Below are positions 10,905 to 22,018 of a DNA stretch of 64,000 bases, in pieces (position 1 is the first letter of the stretch; each line of letters opens with the position of its first letter). Position numbers and translations under genes: made by a program. This DNA comes from Anthoceros angustus. Lineage: Eukaryota; Streptophyta; Anthocerotopsida; Anthocerotales; Anthocerotaceae. The notes beneath the pieces are model-generated. The model was not told the DNA's origin. It searched no databases and saw nothing but the letters and a program-made list of their open reading frames with translations. The stretch lies in the NCBI GenBank assembly GCA_010909165.1, contig VJWM01000003.1, positions 372,001 through 436,000 on the forward strand, read 5' to 3'.

Positions 10905-13900
10905 CTAGAAAGAGTCACCATCAGAGAATAAGCTCATAGGGAAGCCAGTAGGAAGCACGAAATCCGGTCCCGTCTTTTCACGCGAAATCGCCTTGCCCAA
11001 TGCATAGCCCAAAGCTCTGGCTACAGGCACCGCCACAGCATTTCCAACCTGTTTGTATCTGCAACATGCAAAGATAGTGAACAGTGAATTTGGGCGAATA
11101 GTTGCTACGTTGATATCTGAGCTTCTTGACAGATTACCACACCTTTCCTTTGTTTCACCGAACAGCTTGTAGTGATCAGGGAAGCCTTGTAATCTAGCAT
11201 TCTCCCTTATGGAGAGCACACGATCCTGGGAAGGATGCAAGACAGCCTGCAGGACAAGGAGTCAAGATCAAGCCACTTGCATTCTTCCAGACAGGCTCTC
11301 GAAGATCGGGGCGCATCTGACCTGATTATGAGGCTCTGCTCGGGTCACGACGGTGGCCACAGTTTGGTCCCACCACAACCGCCCAAATGGTCTGTACACA
11401 AATAAGCACATTGTTAGCGATAGGACCTAAAAGCCCAAAAGGAAGTAAAGATAAGTCATCGTAGCTGCAAGTTAAGTAGACTTACTTGGAACTTTTGCCT
11501 TTCACGAAAGTGATGGCGTAGTCGGGAACCTGCGGCCACTCAAACCAGCACCGTTTCAAAATTCGTATCCGCCGTTTTGTTTAAGGTGATTATCGATTTC
11601 TACAATACACGTACCAAAGGCTTCCCAGATGCCAGCAGTTTTCTATTTTCTTGCTTAACAGTGACAGTGTTGTCCTTCAAAACTATCACCCCTTCGAGAT
11701 CCCGGAAATTTGCTCCCTGTTGGGGCATACAAGCGATGAAGTCTTTGCAGGAGTGAAAACAACAGAATGTAAGAACAAGCGACATGTAAGCGGAGGATAC
11801 CTTTCTTTTGGGAATTTGACAGGCACGATCAATGTCATCCTGGTTCATGATCAGCGGCTTATGATCAAACAGCAGCGAAGGCTGACAGCCACCTGCAGCA
11901 CGATTTAAAATGTTAAAAATTGGCAGAATGGTGAGCTAAGGGAAGCTTCTTATGGTCTAGGCAGCCACCTGGTTTGGGGAGACGAACGAGCTTTTGGAAC
12001 GGAGTCTCTGGCGCCTTAATGTATGGTATTTCATCCCTTGTTTCATAATTATCGATCTAGACAGGACAGAAGGTTAGACTGAGGGCTTGTTATGAGGGTG
12101 CATGACCCACCAGGCAGTAAAAACTTACAGGAGGTAGATCGGATATTGCATCCTGGAGAAGAAGAGCTTTTTCCAGGGGGCGATCGTCTTCAACGGCTAC
12201 CAGGTTTTGCTGCACAGAAGTGGGGCTTGGTTAGGTCATGGAGGCAAGGAATTGACAAGATGGGCAAAGAGCGTGGATGGACCATATATGATCACCTTAA
12301 AGCGGTCTGGTGCATGTCCTCGTCTGACGACATCGTGGGTCGGAAGCGGAAAAGCAGGCAGCATCTGCAGCAAGAACCTCATGACTGTCAAATTAGAGCA
12401 AACCCGAATCCGCCAGTAACCCTACAAAAGAACTCCAACAGATGCTGAGTAGGAAGCACAAGGTACCTCCATGATAGAGGCACCCCAAAGGAACACCCTC
12501 ATTCGGTATTGGGGTAAACCATAAGACCCTGCAACCATGAGGCCAATTTTGGCCTACGTACATAGATTTCGATGAGTCTCTCAAAAGATCGGTACCTGCA
12601 TCCTGGACGTGTAGTGGAGCATGAGTTACCTGATACTGCATACCGACAAGACGGCTGAGGGCATATTTGCCGAGCACACCTCCACAGAACTTCAATATAT
12701 CTACAACATTCTCCATGAGAATGAATCGAGGTTTGAGAAAGTTCACGATATCCATGTACACCACCATTTGGTGATTGCGAGGGTCTGCGAGCGGATTTTC
12801 GTAGTTTCTAAACCTATTGAAGCCACTGGCTCCCTGGCACGGAGGGCCACCACATATCACATCTACCTCCCCCTGTCAACAAAGGAAGGTCATGTCATGA
12901 AAATGAAAGAGATGCATTCCCAATCTCATAAATACGTGCAAGTCCTCACTGGCACGGGCAAAATCCTGTTCTTCCGACCGTGTACCACGAACTCCTTCAA
13001 ACGCTCAGGACAATGCCTGCCAAAACAAAAAATCCAGCAGAGAGTTGAGCCCACAAACATGCAGGTTCTTCGCCCATGCTTCAGAATAGCGTGATGATGG
13101 GAATGAGAATAACTTACTCAAGGTTTTCCAGAGGTTCCCAGGTATCCTCTTCTTCATCATATCCCTTCCACCGAACCTGTGCAACAAACTATTCGATGAG
13201 CGAAAGGGGAATTGAAGGGATTCAACCCGACGACACAACAATGATGTTGCTCACCTTGAAGAGAAGGCCCTTCTCAGCGTCATACTTTATGTCAAGGAGC
13301 TTTTCCACTTCAAAAATGTCTTGATCGTTAGTGGTGGAACCATCATCATCCTCAGAGGGTTCCTCACCCACTTTGGACTCAAATTCAGCATTAGCTGTGT
13401 ACTTCGAACACAGTCCTTGCCAGCATTTGATCGCTTCAAGGAAGGTATCTGCTGATTCGTTTCTCACCTAGTGACGGAGACCCAAAATCAGCATGATCAA
13501 GCAAAAAGCAACACTGAATAGAAAGGTGATCTTGGTACGTATTTCTCACCATAGTTTCGGGGTGGTTATGTTTGTAGCTTTTGCAGGCGTCTTCATTGAT
13601 ATCAATGGCCCATCTCTGCGACACAAGGTAGTCAGGATCAGCAATGTGACCCCCTCACTGACAGGCAGATGAGAATATGTGAAGTCTTACCGATACAAGG
13701 TTATGCCCAGCTAACTGGGCTCCAGAACACAAGCCAGTTGACATTGCCCCACAGCCTGCATAAAGGTCTAAAAGGCTTAAGTCGGGATAGCCCGACTCCT
13801 TCTTCTGCTTGACTTTCTTGGACAACGATGCTGTGGGTTCTTGACAGGTTGCCGTACTCCCGTTCGACTCCTGGCTAGAAAAAGCCGCGGCGTCTGCCGC

Positions 13901-15519
13901 CAGAATAGGGACGATAACGATGAGAATCATAAGACTGCAGCCCCTTGCTTCATGAGGACGATATCCACATGCACGACACATGATCTGCACTGACCCATAC
14001 CTGGCAGCGTAGAGAAAGTTGAGTACTGCTCATTGTAAGCCATGTCGTAGTAGTATTCAGAACGAGGAACGGCCACTGAACTACTGCACTTGACCTGCAC
14101 AACAACCCCGCGGTGTCATCCCAAGAACTACCTTCAAAGTACAGCGCTCCTCCTGGACGGCAGATGCTTACCATCGGGTGTACTTTGGAGACGGATACTT
14201 TCCTCACTAGGCAATCCAAAGGATTGGGATCATTGTGACTGGAGAGAAACAGTCTCCTCTGATCATGCATGGTGGGGTCTCCCCCTTTTTCTCCAAGAGC
14301 CTGTAATAAAACCCAGGATCAGCAGGATTCAAGATTGAAGCAGCCATGTCCCTTTCAACAAATTAGTACAGCGCAGAAACGGGGGAGCCGCCGTACCGTA
14401 TCCTCTGGAAAGTAAAACCAGTCGCAGCACATATAGGGGCTCCCATCCTTCTCCTCGAACATCTCCGTGATCAGGCCCAAGAAGTTCTTGGCTTCCTCGC
14501 TCTGCACACCCACTGTATCAGAACCCAACAAGAACCAGCTCCCTTCGGTGGCGGAAGATCAACTTCATGCAATTTCACACCAAGGAGAAGAACAACAGAC
14601 TTTGACTTCGGCTGCGTCTCCAATTTCGAAGTAGATGCCATCCACCTCTGCCGCAGTGTAATGGGCGACGGCGACGTAATCCCCGTCCTGTACCCACAAC
14701 CCGAACACGGCTCTCACGCCATCCAGCAGGAAGCTAGACACACAAATTCCACATTCCTCATTCCCACCCCAAATTCCACATTCGACTAACCTTGTACCGT
14801 TCGGGAAACATGGCCAATGCAACGCTTTTGTCCATGGGAGCCCCGACGAACTTTGCATAACACGTGTCGTCATCATCGTCATCTTCTTCCTCCTCTTCAC
14901 TCCCGTCCACAACATCGTCGCTACCAGCAGACGAGCTCTTGGGCTTCTGCTGCCCATTCTCCTCACTCTCATCCTCTTCCTCCCCACCCACCGAGTTCTC
15001 GCTCTGGCACGCCCTGGGTGGCGCTCCTGCATTCTCCAGGCTGGTGAGCGCAGTCGTCTTGCTGCTGCTGCTGTCCTTGGAGCAGGATTCCTTCTCCTCC
15101 ACTCTGCTCCGCTTCTGCGGCGCTACATTCTTTCCTCCCTTCCTCCGCTTTCTCCCCTTCCCCTCTTCCCGTCCCCCAACCTCCTCCCCCTCCCCCTCGT
15201 CCTCCTTCACCTGCGTTTTGAACTTTTTCTTCTTTTCCTTCCCCTTCTCGTTTCCCGTCTCCTTCTTCAACTCCAGATTTCCCTCGTTTCCATCATCCAG
15301 CTTCACCTCCTCTTCCCTTTCCCCATTCTTCTTCACCTCCTTCCTCGCATTCCTCCTCCCCTCGGCCTTCCCCCGCCCCGCCCCCTTCTCAGCTGTTTCC
15401 AAATTGGGCTTTATGCGCGGAGGCAACGGTGTGTTAAGCAGCGCCGCCAATTCCCGGTTGGGCTTCTTCACTCCGGGAGTGCTTTCGACCTGCTTCGTCG
15501 ACGCCTTGGGTTTCGCCAT
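10905..15519 (-). CDS. CMT: Chromomethylase, plant DNA (cytosine-5) methyltransferase with BAH and chromo domains
   Basis: Adds methyl groups to cytosine, in the CMT family mainly at CHG/CHH sites in chromatin carrying H3K9 methylation. My 21-exon model (minus strand: 15519-14798, 14733-14601, 14501-14397, 14300-14172, 14094-14001, 13893-13691, 13615-13550, 13467-13255, 13176-13118, 13016-12950, 12872-12630, 12553-12467, 12364-12296, 12209-12129, 12056-11969, 11892-11801, 11716-11615, 11529-11486, 11391-11322, 11246-11143, 11058-10905) gives one frame of 974 residues. Residues 1-240 are Lys/Glu-rich and disordered. A BAH domain follows (about 250-400), then motif I DLYAGCG, a chromo domain (about 538-585) inserted before motif IV GGPPCQG, motif VI ENV, motif VIII LPQYRMR, and motifs IX-X ([19 protein letters not shown]). 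The aromatic cage is F/W/Y as in CMT3. All catalytic motifs are intact. Introns are mostly about 60-110 bp. The small exon 6 acceptor is the least certain junction. Confidence 0.93.
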
Positions 15520-18500
15520 TGCTCGTCTGCACAAAAGGCCACCCACCACGACCCACCTCGTCACAAGGCACCAGAAACGAAAACCCACCACCCCAAACAC
15601 GCACATCCCTTGCATTTCTCTATCGCCCCACAACCCAAAACGTATGCATTCCCAGCACCCACAAATTCCAATTTCAAGCCCACAAATTCCAATTTCAAGC
15701 TCACATTCCGTGCCGCTCGCACCGGAACAGCTCAGGCGGACTGTATGGCACCCAGCAGCGCGGGAATGGGGCGGGCGAGAGTGGCTAGCAATGCGGAGGG
15801 AGTGGGTGAATCCCACGGAGCTGAGCTGAGGAGCCCAAGGAGAAAACTTGAAGCAGTCTGCTCCAGCCTCCTGTCACCAGCCGTGGAGCTAGTCCACTAT
15901 CCCCAGCGTCCTGTAACGGGCGCTGCCCGCCTGTATCCCCAGGGGAACCTGGAACCTGCCCGCCTTTCGCGCGCGTGTCCCGCCCTGCTGCCTCGCCTGG
16001 CCGTTTAAACTTTAGAGGCGCGCTTGTGAACTTGGAGGATGGCTAAAACTCCACACAAACTAACTTTGCACGCTTCTCAAAGCATTTGGGACCCACCACC
16101 TCGCCATCCCGCATACCCGCCTCTCCCATGCCATAGCCAGGACCGGCCCGTTGCACCGTTCGGTTCCAACGTCGCGAGTGCCGGTGTTTCCCATCTGCCA
16201 CTGCCACCGGGAGTGTAACCCTAGCGATGTACCGGCTAAACCCTCAGCTCTTGCGAAATTGGGGCTTGTTGAGGTTCCGTTGCGTTCTGGTGGGCGGAGT
16301 GGTCTAAAGTGGCATTAAGAACATGGTGTTTAACCCGGAACGCCGCGCCCTACTTTCGGCCATTTTCCATTATTTATTTTTAAAATAAAATTAATTAAAA
16401 AATTGGACCGTTCTGTTCTTGCCTCCACAAGTAGCACCGTACTTGGATCTACACAAGTGTGTGGCTCAAAAAAATATGAAACCCATCTCAGTTGTCCACC
16501 ACTAATTTCCAAGGTGCTTCAAAGACATATGAAACCTACCTTGGTTGTCCACCACTTATGTGCAAGGTGCTTTCAGTAGAGCTGTCAATGTCCACGAGGA
16601 GAAGTATCTTCATCTGGTTTACAACTTCCATTACTCATCTTGTTGAACTAATATGACAGGAAAAGCGAGAACCATAACCACCACGCTGTCACAAAAATGG
16701 GCTAAGTCCAATGCTCGTGGACCGGCTCAAAACATTTTTAGAAGTGAAAAATCCTGGTTCCCAAGGGAACTACAGGTCACAAAAATTGTTTCACTACACA
16801 CAACCGCATATGATAAAGTAGGCTTGCCAGCAAGCTTCTACTCTACATTCTACCTCCTACCGCTGGTTCACATACCGGCCACCTCTTGTCTCCACGTTTC
16901 ATCAAAACTCGGCCACCGCTTATTCCATTTGATTCCGGACACAGTCATTGGCCAAGGATGCAAGCATTGCCTACAGACAGTGGTCCAAGGTGAAAAAACG
17001 ACGGGATCAGGGGAGCGGGGATGCCCCCGTTTAAACATGGTCTCGCTAAACCCAAGGCCGAACTAGTACGGCTGTGTGGGATCTAAAAGGATCTTTCCAT
17101 TCGATGGCTTGTAGTAGCCGATCCATGGTAGTCTTTTTTTTTACGAAAAAATAATTATGGCAAGGAGCAGAAACGAAGGGTATGGGATGCTTTATTAGTT
17201 TGTATGGAGATTTTGCACCTGCTTGAATTTGGGGGCCATTGTGATGCCCATTCTCACCCGCCGGTCCACTTTCATGCAAAACAGGATGCTTACACGATAC
17301 ATCAGCGTTATATAAACCCAGCCATGCATCTAGCTAAGCACATCACAAGAAAAGCCCAATAACACACAAGCTTGCTAGGTAAACATTGCAGCCTACATCC
17401 TTTAGCAGCTATCCTTGACAGCTATCAAGGATGACCCCTTGGGACAACTCAACCACATCTAGAAAAAAGGGCGGGCAAATCTTCATACAACTTGCTAAGA
17501 AATCACATACATACACTCATGATCTTAACAACACGAGAGAAGCTTTGTGTGGCTAGAGCATTGTTTAGTCCTCCAGCATGTAGGTTCAAGTTCCCCAACA
17601 AGCAGGCAAGAAATGTCAGTGTCGTGCACTCTGATACAACGAAACCAGAGTTTGATTACAAGCTGAGAGCGGGCTGTGTTCTTCACAAGCCTGCGAAATA
17701 GGACTCACATAAAGTTGCCTCCATGGCTGCTTGCCAGTGCCTTGTAGCTAGCTTGGCCTTGCCGCATTAAAACCTAGATCCTGCCGTCATCGCCCACCTT
17801 GACGAGAGAAAGCTCAAACGACGAGAGAGCCTCGATCCTAGAGCGAAGCATAATGGCTCAACTGGAAATTAAATGACCTCAACTAGGACATTAATTAATC
17901 TAAATTGACTGCTACATTAATGACATACCAGCAAAATGAATATCTACCATAATGTTCTTTTACTAGACTACTTTAAGATCGCCTTCACCTGGCAATCACC
18001 TAGAACAAGCTTGACACCAAGCACTTAAAATTATATGGTAGGTGGTCTTTCATTGTCTTACAAATCATCTAGCACACTATCTTATGCACTCCACATGCTT
18101 TCAAAACCTCCTTGCAGGACTTTCCAGCCGCTGCTTGGAATTTTCAGCCACTGGAGGAATTTTTAGCAACATCATGCATGTTTTACATTGGAAGAAGAAG
18201 AAACTTTTGGCACCATCATGCCTGTTTTACATCGAAAGAAGAAGAAGAAGAAGAAGTCCATTTTAGTCCACTTCAACGAAATTTTCCTATCCTGCGACTT
18301 GGTACATAATAACTTGTACCATGGTGTGCCTAAGCTACTTGCACCAAGAGCATCCACTGCCTCTAGGCACCCCATCTAAGTACCAATCTAAGTGCCAGAT
18401 GGTTAACGATGGTGTTCTTATAAATGTTTGTCCATTGGTCTAAGCCATTTGGACACACATCGCACTAGATGCAAGCTTGTTGATCAAGCTGCCCATCTTC

Positions 18501-18663
18501 TTTCAAGACTTGACAATTTATTATTATATTCTATATCAATAATATTTAAGATAATTTTAGAATCACATAAATCTTTAAGATATTCCCGGACTCTATAGTT
18601 GAATCTACAAATAATTCATATTCTCAAAAGACAATATCACATATGACATGGTCAAACTTGGTG

Positions 18664-18880
18664 AGATTGACTCCAATATTCCCACAAGTTATATATTATA
18701 ATACAATATATTGCAAATCTATGTACAATAAGCTTCAAGAACACGATAGAGAAGAAAATTTTATTTCATATTGACTCCAATCTTCTAACAAGTTATATAT
18801 TATAATACAATATATTGCAAATCTATGTACAACAAGATTCAAGAACAAGATAGGGAAGAAAATTTTATTTTATACATTTA
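18664..18880 (+). repeat. Tandem duplication of an AT-rich unit of about 105 bp
   Basis: The stretch ATTGACTCCAAT...AAGAAAATTTTATTT occurs twice, at about 18667-18770 and 18771-18875, with only a few substitutions. It contains no frame. Confidence 0.9.
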
Positions 18881-18939
18881 GTCCTTGGGTGGACACATTG
18901 GAGTGACGAGGGTCACTATCACCCCCCGCGGGTTCAGCA

Positions 18940-19200
18940 TAGGCAACAACTCAAATGAGATATTGTAGCTAGATCAACCACCTTCTACAAATTCGATATG
19001 TAGGTGGATCAGCTCCTTTCTAGGTATTCGATATGTAGGCGGATCACACAACTCAAATGGGATATTGTAGCAAGATCAGCCACCTTCTGCATATATGATA
19101 TATAGCCGGATCAACCGCCTTCTAGGTATTTGATATGTAACCAAATGATCCGCTTTTCACATATTCGTTATACAACTGGATCAACCACATTCTATACATC
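18940..19200 (+). repeat. Imperfect short tandem repeat with GATATGTAGG-(C/T)GGATCA units
   Basis: Units of roughly 40-55 bp built on ATTCGATATGTAGGTGGATCA and related variants recur about five times, with the longer phrase CAACTCAAATG-GATATTGTAG seen twice (18950 and 19039). There is no coding signal. Confidence 0.7.
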
Positions 19201-21023
19201 CTCTTCCACTCATAGTGATCCCACACAACATGACAATAATCTAAGCTTTATTTATTTTATTAATATGATTACTTAGAGTAATTATCTAATATCAATTAAT
19301 TTTAAATACTTATATCAATTAAATTATGTTTATGCTTAAAATTTTCATATGTGCTGCATATAGAGAAATGGTTGGACTTCGTGACCCTATCAACTCAAAT
19401 CACATGCTGCAAAATTGAAAGAAATAAGGATCTCATACACTGTCCTCTTGTGTCTACTCCGCATATGTTGCTAGCTAGCTAGCGCTAGTGGTGGTGAGCA
19501 CCGCTGCTAAGCTCCGGCGGTTGTTGCATTCTAGTTGATGTTGAGCTCCGGAGCCGCCATTGATCACCTCTAGATAGGGACTTATCCCTCGGCGCTGAGC
19601 TCCACTATAATGGCACCTAAAGCGATCTGATGCATCCTGCACTAGGAATTCCTCAATCGGATGTTGTTGGGTTTTGCTCTTGCAGGAATACAAAGCATGT
19701 CGCTGGCACTGAGCTTCGGCTTTAATTTTTCAATTCCCAATGTTTTTCAATACCCAATGCTGCCAAGCTTCTTGCACTTGCAAGAAGACCATAGTGGGCT
19801 TTTGAGAGCACTTGAGACCATGTAGCGCAGTTGGCTTCTCATCTCTTGCGCTTCATGGTGAGAGAAATAGAGGCCCTTGACTCATAGTTTGGTGCAAGGT
19901 ACACCTTGACACTGGTGTGTGCGGTGCTAGATTTTGAGGCAAGCAGCACAACCCTAAACCGTTGAGGGTGTGAAGCCAAATAGAGTTTCTTGATTTTAAT
20001 AACTCATATATATTATCCTCATTATATATACCCTTGACATATCCAGGATGCATTTTGCTCGTTGTCCCCGTTATTGCCACACATGACATCATTCATGACG
20101 TCACACTTGGTCCAAAGCGACTAAGTTTGGGTGGCAGACGTGGTAGTCACACATCCTATACTAGACTACTTCTTTGATCTAAGAGGCTGGCCCACCTGCC
20201 CTCCCCTATGCTTAATGACCTCTGCCGCCCCCACTCTAACTATTGCCCAACCTGGATGGATAACCTCTTCAAATAACAAGGTAAGATGACCGCCCAACTT
20301 AGAACTTAGTTGGTACTTCTTAGTGTAACCATGAAGATCTGCACAAGTTGTATTATGGTCACAGGCTCACCCCATCTCTCCATGTTAATAAAATCCTCCC
20401 ATGTACTCTAATTAATAATAATAATAATTTTATCGTATTCACTGATCCTTTCGACCAGTACTAGGATATAGTAGCTTCAGTTTTGATTGAATGCAGAATG
20501 TTCTACGGATCCATGTTACAAGTTTGACAGAGGCCAAGTCCTATGACGGATATGCCGTGTGTTACACCGTAAAACGACAGCCTAGCTACCATACTTAAAC
20601 CACATTCTTCAAAAAAAATATAGAGCTTGTGTGAGCAGCTTCCAACTGCATCTATCTCGCTTATCCTGGTCACCGCTAACATGCCATCCTTTAAACTAGA
20701 ATAGAGTTTTTTTCTACTTCTTTTTTCGACCTAAGTACAAACTAAGATAGGGGGGCCGATAGCTTATATTTTGTAATAGGTTCCCATTGGGGTTGCACAC
20801 CTTGTAATACATATACCTATATGTGATCGGAATTTCCCATATATGCAAATATAAAGTCTCCATATTCTTCCTATGTATAAAGCTTATAAGACTTGAGGTG
20901 TCTATATGCGTAGGTATACAGTATGTTCATCCTAGCTTGTGTCTTGTCCTAACCTCGGGTTTTGTAACAGTTGAATGACCTAGTGGCCCAACTAGGAGCT
21001 CCAGAGCGGCAACGAAGGCAGAT

Positions 21024-21467
21024 ATGGCCGTGGAGGCCGACCCTGCCGCGGAGCGCAGGGAGAGATTGCGCGCCTTGCGTGCTGCCGCGGAGCTTTCCCA
21101 GAACCTTGCATCTGAGCATCACGATGATGAGGACGAGCGGGATGGGGTTGTCGTGGATGGCGAGCCAGCTCAGGTTATGAGCTTCCGAAATTACGTGCCT
21201 CACGATGAACAGCTGCTGCAGAAGAAGAAGTCTCCAGTAGCCCTCTCCAAGTTTGAGGATCCTGTTACCAGGACAGAAGCGGATGAAGGTCGGCTGGAAG
21301 ATCCCATTGTGAGCATCGCCCCCAAGAAGCCTAATTGGGACTTGCGGAGGGACGTCGCGAAAAAGCTAGAAAAGTTGGAGCGGCGCACTCAGCGCGCCAT
21401 TATCGAGCTCATGCAGGACGAGGAGAAGCTTCGTCAAGCCGCTGCCGAGGAAGTGATCGACGATTAG
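21024..21467 (+). CDS. cwf18 / CCDC12-family pre-mRNA splicing factor
   Basis: A single-exon frame of 147 residues. The family (cwf18, human CCDC12) is a small coiled-coil component of the spliceosome associated with the Prp19 complex, acting in the nucleus. Sequence support: an Arg/Glu/Ala-rich N-terminal helix (ERRERLRALRAAAE), the family's central LSFRNYVP-like motif seen here as MSFRNYVPHDEQL, the PKKPNWDLRRDV motif, and a C-terminal charged helix (KLEKLERRTQRAI). Length and motif order match the family. The ATG at 21024 is chosen because it directly precedes the conserved N-terminal helix. No intron is needed, unlike most neighbours. Confidence 0.92.
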   Translation: MAVEADPAAERRERLRALRAAAELSQNLASEHHDDEDERDGVVVDGEPAQVMSFRNYVPHDEQLLQKKKSPVALSKFEDPVTRTEADEGRLEDPIVSIAPKKPNWDLRRDVAKKLEKLERRTQRAIIELMQDEEKLRQAAAEEVIDD

Positions 21468-22018
21468 GGTGTCTCGTTATGCCTGCATCTCTCTGTACGA
21501 ATTGCTAGCAGTAGACAAGGATATTAGACCCTTTCAATCGGATTCTTAGGTGGAGAAACGCTTGGTCTTAGGGAACCCTTCATCCCTGCTGTCTGCCCCC
21601 TGTAGGTTGAGAGTTGATCGAGGTGCAGTTGCCTTGCTTTGTGCATAGTTATTTGAAGTTGTTTGCTTCGGTTGGCTCTTGACCATCCTGGCATCCAGGT
21701 TGCATCGTCTTGTTCTGGCACATTAAATGGCAATGAGGAGCGGGTTAACGATCAGATTAGGGTCCTTCCATGCTCATGAATTTGCATCTGGGTGCTGATC
21801 ACAACTCGAACGTCTTCGCGATTTTGATTTTGGGTCTTCCAAAATTGGCCTTGAACTCTTCAAAGTGATCGACTCATGTCTTGTCGTGGGGAGATGTAGC
21901 CTTGAGCATCATCTCTTGTGGTTGGGGGATGTAGCCTCTAAACTTTGAAGTGATTCGCCGTTTCATTCCCCGGTCATGCAATTGGGAATCGGATACCTCC
22001 CTCTGAGATGACTAGCTA
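21468..22018. other. Spacer between the cwf18 gene and the PPR gene
   Basis: It holds the 3' UTR of the cwf18 gene and the likely promoter of the PPR gene. The duplicated phrase GGGAGATGTAGCCT / GGGGGATGTAGCCT is seen near 21889 and 21924. Nothing else is evident. Confidence 0.4.

Larger units (their letters stand above)
15520..20960. other. Long intergenic region without recognised genes
   Basis: The part next to the chromomethylase start (15520-16000) should hold its promoter. Beyond it the sequence is AT-rich with many stops. Short frames (16653-17066, 17492-17701, 19475-19693, 19853-20092) show no known domain. Minor content: an AAG-rich microsatellite at 18190-18255, the repeats listed separately at 18.66-19.20 kb, a GCTAGCTAGC run near 19470 and a TAA microsatellite near 20412. 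Confidence 0.5.

Noticed and set aside
12621-13094. A 157-residue plus-strand frame inside the chromomethylase
   Set aside because: It lies antisense to conserved methyltransferase exons and crosses their introns.
14864-15829. A 321-residue plus-strand frame rich in Ser and Pro
   Set aside because: It is antisense to the low-complexity first exon of the chromomethylase; its openness follows from Lys/Glu-rich coding on the other strand.
17570-17600. T-loop-like GGTTCAAGTTCC suggesting a tRNA
   Set aside because: No acceptor stem, D-arm or anticodon arm could be paired around it.
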